From an uncultured Alphaproteobacteria bacterium (lineage in GTDB: Bacteria; Pseudomonadota; Alphaproteobacteria; Micavibrionales; Micavibrionaceae): a DNA stretch of 7,339 nt. Made by a program: the position numbers and the translations under genes. The notes under the pieces were generated by a model. The model saw only the letters and a program-made list of their open reading frames with translations, ran no database searches and was not told the origin of the DNA. The stretch lies in contig CAKZMN010000322.1 in the NCBI GenBank assembly GCA_937128575.1, positions 1 through 7,339 on the forward strand. Direction: 5' to 3'. Below, piece after piece: positions 1 to 5,862 of the stretch (the first letter of the stretch is position 1; the number at the start of each line of letters is the position of its first letter).

Positions 1-74
1 AAGATCGTGCTCATATCTATTTATATATAGGCTATGGATTTGAAATTAAAGAGTTTTCGTCTATATAGCGCATG

Positions 75-116
75 CATGGTTTATCATGGTCAAAGCCCCC
101 TAAAATCTGTTAAAAT
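75..116 (+). promoter_or_regulatory. Probable extended -10 promoter of the secreted-protein gene, leaderless geometry
   Basis: TGT-TAAAAT at 108-116 matches the extended -10 form TGnTATAAT with one mismatch. Its last base is 7 bases before the A of the ATG at 123, so the predicted transcript start falls on the start codon itself. A weak -35-like TGGTCA lies at 87-92 with an 18-base spacer. The hexamer CATGGT occurs twice, at 75-80 and 85-90, exactly 10 bases apart, and the second copy overlaps the -35. No Shine-Dalgarno sequence precedes the ATG, which fits a leaderless mRNA. This is read from the sequence; activity is inferred. Confidence 0.45.
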
Positions 117-122
117 GGTAAT

Positions 123-548
123 ATGAAATGGTTTTTGACATTTGGTGCATTGGCTTTGTTATTTACTCCTTCCTTTGCTGAGGCGGGGGAGATTGTGCCG
201 AAACCTATTTGTTTTGTGGTGATTAATTCTGCGCCGCATTCGGTTAATGGCGGGTTTATCACTGATTTATATAAAAAACCCGATGGCTCAAAGTCGCGGC
301 ATAAATCCAATTTTAGGTTGAAAAAGGCTGGAGCAACGCATCCTGAGAAGGGTTACCCTACGGATCGCGCGGAATTTTGTTCCTATGGCCCATTTTACCC
401 GGGTCGTAAGCTAGAGTTTTTTATTAGTACGTTGTTCCCAGTGTTTTCATGTAAAACCAATGTTGAGAGCGGCCCTATTACAATCACTAGCACGCCCAGA
501 ACAGACACGCCGATGGGCGGCGTTAGAATGTCGGCGAAGTGCTATTAA
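123..548 (+). CDS. Small secreted four-cysteine protein, function unknown
   Basis: I do not recognise this 141-residue protein. It has a clear Sec signal peptide: Lys2, a hydrophobic stretch at residues 4-19, and an AEA motif giving probable cleavage after Ala21. The mature part of about 120 residues has four cysteines (30, 86, 110, 140), an even number that suits two periplasmic disulfides. It is rich in Gly, Pro and Lys, has no membrane segment after the signal and no lipobox cysteine, so a soluble periplasmic or exported protein is most likely. The ATG at 123 is chosen because the signal peptide begins directly there. An ATG at 115 is in another frame and ends after three codons. No ribosome binding site is visible. 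The gene converges on divL with a short gap, and nothing around it points to a function. That it is coding is well supported by the signal peptide and frame length. Confidence 0.8.
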   Translation: MKWFLTFGALALLFTPSFAEAGEIVPKPICFVVINSAPHSVNGGFITDLYKKPDGSKSRHKSNFRLKKAGATHPEKGYPTDRAEFCSYGPFYPGRKLEFFISTLFPVFSCKTNVESGPITITSTPRTDTPMGGVRMSAKCY

Positions 549-560
549 TTACGTGTTATT

Positions 561-590
561 AGCCGCCTTAATCTAGGCTGTTTTATTTGT
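561..590 (+). terminator. Weak intrinsic terminator after the secreted-protein gene
   Basis: GCCT (565-568) and AGGC (575-578) form a 4-base stem with a 6-base loop. It can be extended outward past one mismatch by AGC/GTT-type pairs. TTTTATTTGTT follows from 581. The hairpin overlaps the divL stop codon on the other strand. The stem is short, so efficiency is doubtful. Confidence 0.3.
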
Positions 591-2942
591 TAATTTCAAA
601 TCAGTTTGAATGGATGTGAAGGGGATGAAGAGGCTCACGGTTGTGCCTTTTCCTATTTCGCTATCCAGTTCGACGGTGCCGTTATGTAGTGCGATGATGT
701 TTCGTACGAGTGATAGCCCAAGCCCCGCCCCGCCCCGCGCTAGCTCGGCATTCACGCCCTTGGCGCGTTCAAAAGGTTCAAATATGCGCATGCGGTCTTC
801 TTTATCGATGCCCACACCATTATCTGTTACAGAAATTCGAATCCCGCCCGCTTCCTTTTTCGCTGACAGGGTAATTTCACCATTAGTTGGGGTGAATGTG
901 ATGGCATTGCGTATTAGGTTGATTAAAACTTGCTGCAGGCGGCGTTCATCGGCTTTAATCGAGCCAATATTCTTTGTACATTTGATATTCACCACGATTT
1001 GTTTCTTGCTGGCCCATTCGGACACGAGATCGGAAACGTGCCCTATCATTTGATAAACTTTCACGTCATCATGCTCTAGTGTCATGTACCCAGCCTCTAA
1101 CGTGGAGAGATCTAGGATATCATTGATTAGATCAAGCAGACGTTCGCTGGCCGATTTGATGTCGTCTGTATATTGTTTTTGACGCTCGTTCAGCGGGCCA
1201 AAATATTCGTTATCCAAAATTTCGTTGAAGCCCATAATCGCGTTGAGCGGCGTACGTAGTTGGTATGAAACGTTGGCAAGGAAGTCGAGCTTTAGCTGTT
1301 CTGCTTCCTCTAATGCTGCGTTCTTTTCTCGTAGAGCATTTTCAACACGTACGGTGTCGGTTACGTCACTATATGTGATCAGTACGCCACCATCGGGCAA
1401 GGGCACGGTGTTGTAGTCCAGCAGGGTGCCGTCTGCGCCTGTTAATCGCCCTTCATGCATTATACGATCCAAGCCCTTGGAGATTAGACCCTCGTGGAGT
1501 TTGCCCCACTCTTCTTTGGTGAAAAAGCCTTTTTTCTTTTCAACAATCTTTGTGATGTGGGGGTCGCCATCTAGATCTTCTGGGTTGAGCTTCCATAGTC
1601 TGCCAAATGCGGGGTTCCACAGTTTTAGACGACCATCGCCGCCATACACGGCAACGCCTTCTGCTAAGTTATCAAGCGTTTCCTTCTGCACGGCAATAAG
1701 TGTGTTGTAGGATGATTCGAGCTCTAGGCGGCTGGTGACATCTTCGAAGGTCATCATTAGTCCGCCCATGGAATGTGGCACCGCAAGCATACGCAGCGCG
1801 CCACCATCGGGCAGATATAGCATTTCTTCAAAGGGCTCAATTAGACCAGTAAACATAGCTTGCCAGCTTTGTTTAAATTTACGGAAATCTGCTTGTTCAG
1901 GAAGGCGCCGCGTTTCACGAAGTTTTTCCATGATTTCGCCAAGCTTGGGGCCTTTGTTTAGCCATTTATCCTCTAAATTCCAAAGCTGCGCAAAGGCGTT
2001 ATTGTAAAATTCTAATTTTTGATCGGCATCATAAATGGCGATGGCGCTACGTAGTTGCCCTAATAATTCTTTGTTCGAAGATTGGTAGCGCTTCATTGCG
2101 TTTTCCAATTCTTCCTCGCGCGTTACGTTGTAGGCAATGCCGATGGTCATGCCGATTTGACCCATCGGAATTTCGGTGACATTCATCAACATGCGCCCGC
2201 CCTTAACGGTGTTGTGAACGCGCGTTGCGATTGTTTCGTTGTCTTTGAGGGCTTGCGCCGCCATGGCGCGCCCGGGTTGTATTTCGTCTTTAGGTGCGTT
2301 TTTCTTGCGGCGCAAATGCCCAAAAATTTCTTTTTGTTCTTCGATGATTTCCTTGTAACCTTTGCCGAGAAAGTCAGCATATGTAGCATTCACCCATACG
2401 ATTTTTTGTTCGCCGTCGCGTAGCCATAATGGGCGCGGCACTTCATTAAGCATGGCTTGGAATTTTACAAGCTCGTTATCTTTATGTTCATTTTCCTTGA
2501 TGAATGTCTCTTGGGCTTTGGTTTCGCTTGTTATGTTTTCAATCCAGAGCACGTTAAATTTGTTTTCGCCGCTTAAGTCCTTGCCCTGTGTGCCAGACAG
2601 TTTAAGCGCGCGCTGTTCATCGTGAGTTTTGGTTGAAAGTGTGAAATGTATGCCGTGCTTTTCAAGGCGCTCAAACATACCTTCTAGGGCCGCCGCATCG
2701 CCGGGCGTCAGACAGCTTTGGATGTCGTTGATGTCTTCAATTTTTTGGGCGCCCAATAATTTAAGGCTGCCCGCTGAGTGCGCCATTGTTCCGTTTTCAG
2801 ACCAGCCACAATATTCGCCGGGGAAGGCTTCTAGGAAGGCTTCTAGTCTCAACTTTTCTTGCTGTAATTCACGCGTGGCTCTTTTGCCGCCCAGTAGGCG
2901 CTTTATAAATCCATCGTTTTTTTGAGACTTGATTTTTTTCAC
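573..2942 (-). CDS. divL: DivL-type PAS pseudo-histidine kinase with Tyr in place of the phosphoacceptor His
   Basis: This is a 789-residue multi-PAS kinase-like protein. A basic N-terminus and short helix (1-40) are followed by a degenerate PAS-like region (about 45-145) and three clearer PAS units (about 162-275, 295-402, 420-528). A coiled linker (530-552), the DHp helices (553-625) and a CA ATP-binding domain (663-775) complete it. The CA domain keeps the N box (NLIRNA, 675-680), G1 (DNGVGID, 707-713), F box (FEPFER) and G2 (GGAGLGLSL). The H-box reads NVSYQLRTPL, with Tyr560 (codon TAC at 1263-1265) where kinases have His. This is the hallmark of DivL, whose Caulobacter homologue carries Tyr550, binds DivK and controls the CckA-ChpT-CtrA relay as an allosteric partner. 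The start is GTG at 2942; no ATG, GTG or TTG lies between it and the upstream in-frame stop at 3045-3047. No N-terminal membrane helix is visible, unlike Caulobacter DivL. Identity as DivL is a strong inference; the tyrosine is seen directly. Confidence 0.87.
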   Translation of the reverse strand: MKKIKSQKNDGFIKRLLGGKRATRELQQEKLRLEAFLEAFPGEYCGWSENGTMAHSAGSLKLLGAQKIEDINDIQSCLTPGDAAALEGMFERLEKHGIHFTLSTKTHDEQRALKLSGTQGKDLSGENKFNVLWIENITSETKAQETFIKENEHKDNELVKFQAMLNEVPRPLWLRDGEQKIVWVNATYADFLGKGYKEIIEEQKEIFGHLRRKKNAPKDEIQPGRAMAAQALKDNETIATRVHNTVKGGRMLMNVTEIPMGQIGMTIGIAYNVTREEELENAMKRYQSSNKELLGQLRSAIAIYDADQKLEFYNNAFAQLWNLEDKWLNKGPKLGEIMEKLRETRRLPEQADFRKFKQSWQAMFTGLIEPFEEMLYLPDGGALRMLAVPHSMGGLMMTFEDVTSRLELESSYNTLIAVQKETLDNLAEGVAVYGGDGRLKLWNPAFGRLWKLNPEDLDGDPHITKIVEKKKGFFTKEEWGKLHEGLISKGLDRIMHEGRLTGADGTLLDYNTVPLPDGGVLITYSDVTDTVRVENALREKNAALEEAEQLKLDFLANVSYQLRTPLNAIMGFNEILDNEYFGPLNERQKQYTDDIKSASERLLDLINDILDLSTLEAGYMTLEHDDVKVYQMIGHVSDLVSEWASKKQIVVNIKCTKNIGSIKADERRLQQVLINLIRNAITFTPTNGEITLSAKKEAGGIRISVTDNGVGIDKEDRMRIFEPFERAKGVNAELARGGAGLGLSLVRNIIALHNGTVELDSEIGKGTTVSLFIPFTSIQTDLKLTNKTA

Positions 2943-2951
2943 AGTGCGCTC

Positions 2952-2980
2952 AGTGTAAAAAGCTTGGGCGCAAAGGACAA
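2952..2980 (-). promoter_or_regulatory. Probable divL promoter with near-leaderless GTG
   Basis: Read on the minus strand, TTGTCC (2980-2975), a 17-base spacer and TACACT (2957-2952) form a 4/6 plus 4/6 sigma70-like promoter. The GTG start is 10 bases after the -10, so the transcript would begin 0 to about 3 bases before the start codon. No Shine-Dalgarno sequence is present in the gap. The promoter lies just downstream of the ahcY terminator, so divL is likely transcribed separately. Confidence 0.4.
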
Positions 2981-3004
2981 GAGGAAAGCATAGGACTTCG
3001 TCAT

Positions 3005-3046
3005 AAAAAATGCCCGCTTTTCGATATAAACCAAACAGCGGGCATT
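3005..3046 (-). terminator. Strong Rho-independent terminator of ahcY
   Basis: ATGCCCGCT (3010-3018) and AGCGGGCAT (3037-3045) form a perfect 9-base stem, extendable by one A-T pair, around an 18-base loop. On the minus strand the stem runs into six T residues. The plus-strand side has no T tract, so it works for ahcY transcription and separates ahcY from divL. Confidence 0.88.
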
Positions 3047-3069
3047 AAAACATTTAATAAAAGCGAATA

Positions 3070-4383
3070 TTAGTAGCGATATTCGTCTTTCTTGAACGGG
3101 CCATTTACAGGTACATCAATATAGTCTGCCTGATCTTTTGAAAGTGTGGTTAGCTTTGCACCTACTTTTTCTAGGTGAAGCATGGCCACTTTTTCGTCTA
3201 GATGCTTAGGCAATACATATACTTGGTTTTCGTAGTTGCTAGCGTTTTGCCACAGCTCAATTTGTGCCAACACTTGGTTTGTGAAAGACGCGCTCATCAC
3301 GAATGATGGGTGGCCTGTACCACAACCTAGGTTTACCAAACGACCCTCGGCTAGCAAAATAATACGGTTGCCGGATGGGAATTCGATTTGATCAACTTGT
3401 GGCTTGATGTTGGTCCATTTCATGTTGCGCAATGGCTCAACCTGAATTTCGTTATCAAAGTGACCAATGTTACAAACGATTGCGTTGTCTTTCATCTCGC
3501 GCATGTGATCTACGGTGATTACGTCTTTGTTACCTGTTGTTGTTACGAAGATATCACCGCGCTTGGTGCTGTCTTCCATGGTTACAACTTCGTAGCCCTC
3601 CATCGCTGCCTGAAGCGCGCAGATTGGATCAATCTCAGTCACAAGAACGCGTGCACCTGCACTGCGAAGTGAGTCGGCAGAGCCCTTACCCACGTCACCG
3701 AAACCGGCAACAACGGCGACCTTACCGGACATCATTACGTCTGTTGCGCGTTTAACGGCATCAACCAAGCTCTCGCGACAACCATATTTATTGTCGAACT
3801 TTGATTTTGTAACAGAGTCGTTGATGTTAATGGCGGGGCATTTCAATGTGTTGTTTTTAACCATTTCATGAAGACGCATAACGCCCGTTGTTGTTTCTTC
3901 GGAGAGACCTTTAACGCCTTCCATGATGTGTGCGTATTGGTCTTCGTGCATGCGCGCGGTTAGATCCGCGCCATCATCCAGAATCATGTTGGGAACCCAG
4001 CCATCTGGACCTTCGATTGTTTGATCAATCGCCCAAATGAATTCTTCTTCGCTCATACCTTTTTTGGCAAATACCGGCGTGCCTGTTGCGGCAACGGCGG
4101 CGGCAGCCTGATCTTGCGTAGAGAAAATGTTACATGAGCTCCAGCGCACTTCCGCGCCTAGCGCCTGAAGTGTTTCGATCAAAACAGCAGTTTGGATTGT
4201 CATGTGAAGACAACCAGCAATACGCGCGCCCTTAAGCGGCATTGAATCGCCATATTCCGCGCGGATGGACATTAGGCCTGGCATTTCGATCTCAGCCATT
4301 TCGATTTCTTTACGGCCCCAGTCTGCCAATGTTATGTCGGCGACCCAGTAGTCGTTTTCTAAAGCTTGTGGTACGGCGTTCAT
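3070..4383 (-). CDS. ahcY: S-adenosylhomocysteine hydrolase (adenosylhomocysteinase)
   Basis: This cytosolic NAD-dependent enzyme reversibly splits S-adenosylhomocysteine into adenosine and homocysteine, relieving product inhibition of methyltransferases and feeding the methionine cycle. The 437-residue protein is full length and ends in the family's KKDEYRY-type tail. By alignment to the human enzyme, the active-site residues are present: Asp137, Glu163 (SEETTTG), Lys193 and Asp197, Cys202 (YGCRESL) and His308 (NIGHFD). The NAD-binding glycine motif is AGFGDVGKG, about 226-234. It lacks the insert of roughly 40 residues found before SEETTTG in many bacterial and plant enzymes, including several from Alphaproteobacteria, and so resembles the short animal-type form. 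The ATG at 4383 is supported by a strong ribosome binding site 5 bases upstream. The gene has its own promoter and a strong terminator. In related genomes ahcY commonly follows the rapZ/PTS genes, as its position here recalls. Confidence 0.97.
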   Translation of the reverse strand: MNAVPQALENDYWVADITLADWGRKEIEMAEIEMPGLMSIRAEYGDSMPLKGARIAGCLHMTIQTAVLIETLQALGAEVRWSSCNIFSTQDQAAAAVAATGTPVFAKKGMSEEEFIWAIDQTIEGPDGWVPNMILDDGADLTARMHEDQYAHIMEGVKGLSEETTTGVMRLHEMVKNNTLKCPAININDSVTKSKFDNKYGCRESLVDAVKRATDVMMSGKVAVVAGFGDVGKGSADSLRSAGARVLVTEIDPICALQAAMEGYEVVTMEDSTKRGDIFVTTTGNKDVITVDHMREMKDNAIVCNIGHFDNEIQVEPLRNMKWTNIKPQVDQIEFPSGNRIILLAEGRLVNLGCGTGHPSFVMSASFTNQVLAQIELWQNASNYENQVYVLPKHLDEKVAMLHLEKVGAKLTTLSKDQADYIDVPVNGPFKKDEYRY

Positions 4384-4388
4384 TTTTC

Positions 4389-4395
4389 TCTCCTT
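4389..4395 (-). promoter_or_regulatory. Ribosome binding site of ahcY
   Basis: On the minus strand AAGGAGA lies 5 bases before the ATG at 4383. This near-perfect Shine-Dalgarno sequence fixes the start and contrasts with its absence before divL and both unknown plus-strand genes. Confidence 0.85.
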
Positions 4396-4424
4396 ATAAG
4401 AGGTGTGTTTTGAAACTCGGCTGA

Positions 4425-4453
4425 ATTCTTGTCTTTTCGGGCGATAGAATCAA
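4425..4453 (-). promoter_or_regulatory. Candidate ahcY promoter
   Basis: On the minus strand TTGATT (4453-4448), a 17-base spacer and AAGAAT (4430-4425) give a 4/6 plus 4/6 match to sigma70 elements. The leader would be about 35 bases and contain the ribosome binding site. A GANTC sequence (GAATC on the plus strand, 4447-4451) overlaps the -35, so CcrM-type methylation could touch it if that enzyme is present. The leader is too short for a known SAH or SAM riboswitch. Confidence 0.35.
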
Positions 4454-4470
4454 CCCTAAATGTGCAGAAA

Positions 4471-4504
4471 ATAACCTTTTTTTAACCTTATTGCGTGTTA
4501 ATAT
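4471..4504 (+). promoter_or_regulatory. Extended -10 promoter with CtrA-like box at the -35 position
   Basis: TGT-TAATAT at 4496-4504 is an extended -10 ending 7 bases before the A of the ATG at 4511, the same geometry as for the gene at 123. There is no good -35. Instead ATAA-N7-TTAAC (4471-4486) occupies about -40 to -25, one mismatch from the CtrA consensus TTAA-N7-TTAAC. CtrA-activated promoters in Caulobacter typically carry the box over a poor -35. One-mismatch matches arise by chance in AT-rich DNA, so the CtrA reading is tentative. Confidence 0.4.
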
Positions 4505-4510
4505 GTATCC

Positions 4511-4915
4511 ATGAGTGTTGATTTCAACGAAAAATTTAATGATAAGGGCGAAAAAGCACGGTTTATGTACAAGCATAATCCGCTGGTTCCACGCGCTTTT
4601 CAGATATTTGAATTCCAAGATGAAAAAAACTCTTATGAACCTGTTGGGGATTATACTCTTCTGGATTTTGAGGAAGCGCCTGACATTACTGAGAAAAAAG
4701 TCATTAATTTGATCTCGATTATGAATGGAAAACAAAACTTAATCGATTTCAAAAGTTTGACAAATGAGAGAATATTGTATAATATTGTTTCAACAGATGC
4801 CGATTCTAAGCAACAAAAGGTCATTTTTAGAGCCTATGACGGATCGGGCGTTTCAATAGAGAACGCGGTATTAACGATGGAAAAAGGTGTGTTTCATGAA
4901 TTTGACGAAGAATAA
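4511..4915 (+). CDS. Acidic cytosolic protein of unknown function
   Basis: I do not recognise this 134-residue protein. It has no signal peptide, membrane segment or cysteine and is acidic (about 25 Asp/Glu against 16 Lys/Arg), ending in FDEE. The pattern of alternating hydrophobic residues with DYTLLDF, NERILYNIV and QQKVIFRAYDG suggests a small mostly beta or alpha/beta soluble fold; this is inference only. The ATG at 4511 is taken because no in-frame start precedes it and the promoter's -10 sits at leaderless distance. No Shine-Dalgarno sequence is visible, and an ATG at 4503 is out of frame and ends after three codons. It is divergent from ahcY and convergent with rapZ, and it occupies the place where related genomes carry the EIIA and HPr genes. 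It resembles neither: there is no HPr active-site histidine motif. Its only histidines are at about 22 and 129. Confidence 0.7.
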   Translation: MSVDFNEKFNDKGEKARFMYKHNPLVPRAFQIFEFQDEKNSYEPVGDYTLLDFEEAPDITEKKVINLISIMNGKQNLIDFKSLTNERILYNIVSTDADSKQQKVIFRAYDGSGVSIENAVLTMEKGVFHEFDEE

Positions 4916-5015
4916 TAGTTTAGTGATAAAGTTTGCTGGCGCTGTAGAAGGCACAGTATCTCGCCCCGGTTTGGATTCTAGTCCTGCTGTGGATCACAAA
5001 GGTCCTAGCCTTTAA
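4896..5015 (+). CDS. Possible 39-residue small protein overlapping the previous gene
   Basis: An ATG at 4896, inside the 3' end of the preceding gene and in the +1 frame, opens 39 codons to a TAA at 5013-5015. The overlap is 20 bases. AAGG lies 8 bases before the ATG, a usable ribosome binding site and better than that of the gene it overlaps. The product begins MNLTKNNSLVIKF and ends DSSPAVDHKGPSL, with no signal peptide, membrane helix or cysteine. It ends 4 bases before the convergent rapZ stop, so it fills almost the whole gap. Translation coupled to the upstream gene is plausible. A chance ORF of this length is equally possible, and nothing shows its function. Confidence 0.3.
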   Translation: MNLTKNNSLVIKFAGAVEGTVSRPGLDSSPAVDHKGPSL

Positions 5016-5019
5016 TCAA

Positions 5020-5862
5020 TCATTTTTCGATATCACGATGCTCAATATGGGTCTGAAAACCTGTTGTGCGCATCCATGATTTTAGTGTTTCGACGGTGAA
5101 CACTGATCGGTGTTTGCCGCCTGTGCAGCCAATCGCAATAGTGAGGTAGCTTTTCCCCTCTTTTGCGTAGCGCGGTAAAACGGCTTTAAGCAAGTTTTTA
5201 AAATTTTCAACGAAGGGCGCAAAGCCATCGTCGGTTTGAATATATTCACCGACGGCTTTGTCCTTGCCTGTCTTTGGTTTTAATTTCTTTTCCCAATGTG
5301 GATTTTTCAAGAAACGTACATCCATCACAATATCGGCTGTACGTGGCACACCATGTTTAAATCCAAATGACATTAACGTGACATTCAGCAAGCTATTATC
5401 TTCAATGCCGAAATGCCCGCGCAGGGCGTGTTTTAAATCATGAATTGATAAGTCGGAAGTGTCGATCGTCAGGTGCGCACGTTCATGCACGGGCTTTAGC
5501 ATTGCGACTTCATCGATAATGCCCTGACGGATTGATTTGTTTTTCGCCAATGGGTGAATGCGGCGAGTTTCCGTGAAGCGTTTTTTGAGCACAGCATCAT
5601 CACAGGTCATAAATAAAAGCTGCGCGTTTTGGCGTTCAACCGTTTGTAGAATTGATTTTGATGAAAATCCGCGAGAGCGCACATCAATGCCAATTGCTAT
5701 GTTTTGATTAGGCTTTTTGCTGTCTTCCAGCAGTGCGTCGACGAGTGATAAAGGGAAGTTATCAAAAACCTCAAAGCCCATATCCTCTAGTGTTTTCATG
5801 ACAGATGACATGCCCGCGCCCGATAGGCCGGTTACGATGAGAAGTTGATTTTGATTGGTCAT
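5020..5862 (-). CDS. rapZ: RapZ-family nucleotide-binding protein with altered Walker A
   Basis: RapZ (YvcJ/YhbJ) is a cytosolic two-domain protein. In E. coli it senses glucosamine-6-phosphate and guides RNase E to the sRNA GlmZ; in Alphaproteobacteria its role is poorly defined but its gene sits with PTS genes. The 280-residue length is normal (E. coli 284). Family signatures are intact: DNFPLSL (34-40), ETRRIHPL (98-105), FGFKHGVPRTADIVMDVRF (166-184), NPHW (187-190) and the C-terminal pocket GCTGGKHRSV (245-254), which in E. coli helps bind glucosamine-6-phosphate. The Walker A loop at 12-19 reads GLSGAGMS, with Met18 (codon ATG) instead of the invariant Lys, so normal ATP/GTP binding is doubtful. 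The ATG at 5862 overlaps the chvG stop as ATGA, with GAGG 4 bases upstream, indicating coupled translation in a chvG-rapZ operon. hprK, usually between them, is missing. No terminator follows. Confidence 0.94.
   Translation of the reverse strand: MTNQNQLLIVTGLSGAGMSSVMKTLEDMGFEVFDNFPLSLVDALLEDSKKPNQNIAIGIDVRSRGFSSKSILQTVERQNAQLLFMTCDDAVLKKRFTETRRIHPLAKNKSIRQGIIDEVAMLKPVHERAHLTIDTSDLSIHDLKHALRGHFGIEDNSLLNVTLMSFGFKHGVPRTADIVMDVRFLKNPHWEKKLKPKTGKDKAVGEYIQTDDGFAPFVENFKNLLKAVLPRYAKEGKSYLTIAIGCTGGKHRSVFTVETLKSWMRTTGFQTHIEHRDIEK

Noticed and set aside
40..67. TTGAAA-N16-TATATA, a promoter-like pair upstream of the gene at 123
   Set aside because: It would give a leader of about 50 bases with no ribosome binding site. 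The extended -10 at 108-116 is a better match and better placed.
545..559. TTAA-N7-TTAT as a CtrA site
   Set aside because: It lies over the end of a gene in a convergent region with no promoter, and such one-mismatch matches are expected by chance.
610..2925. Long plus-strand open frames opposite divL (for example 610-1053 and 2082-2423)
   Set aside because: They are antisense to a well-supported conserved kinase, have no ribosome binding sites or recognisable domains, and are shadows of its codon use.
4384..4510. SAH or SAM riboswitch before ahcY
   Set aside because: The predicted leader is about 35 bases and shows no conserved core of a known SAH or SAM riboswitch.
4394..4735. Minus-strand 113-codon frame overlapping the divergent region
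   Set aside because: It runs across the ahcY promoter and antisense to the gene at 4511, with no ribosome binding site or recognisable family.
4998..5013. AAAGG-6-CCTTT inverted repeat between the small ORF and rapZ as a bidirectional terminator
   Set aside because: The stem is only 5 bases, three of them A-T pairs. On the plus strand the T run begins about 10 bases away, and on the minus strand there is none.
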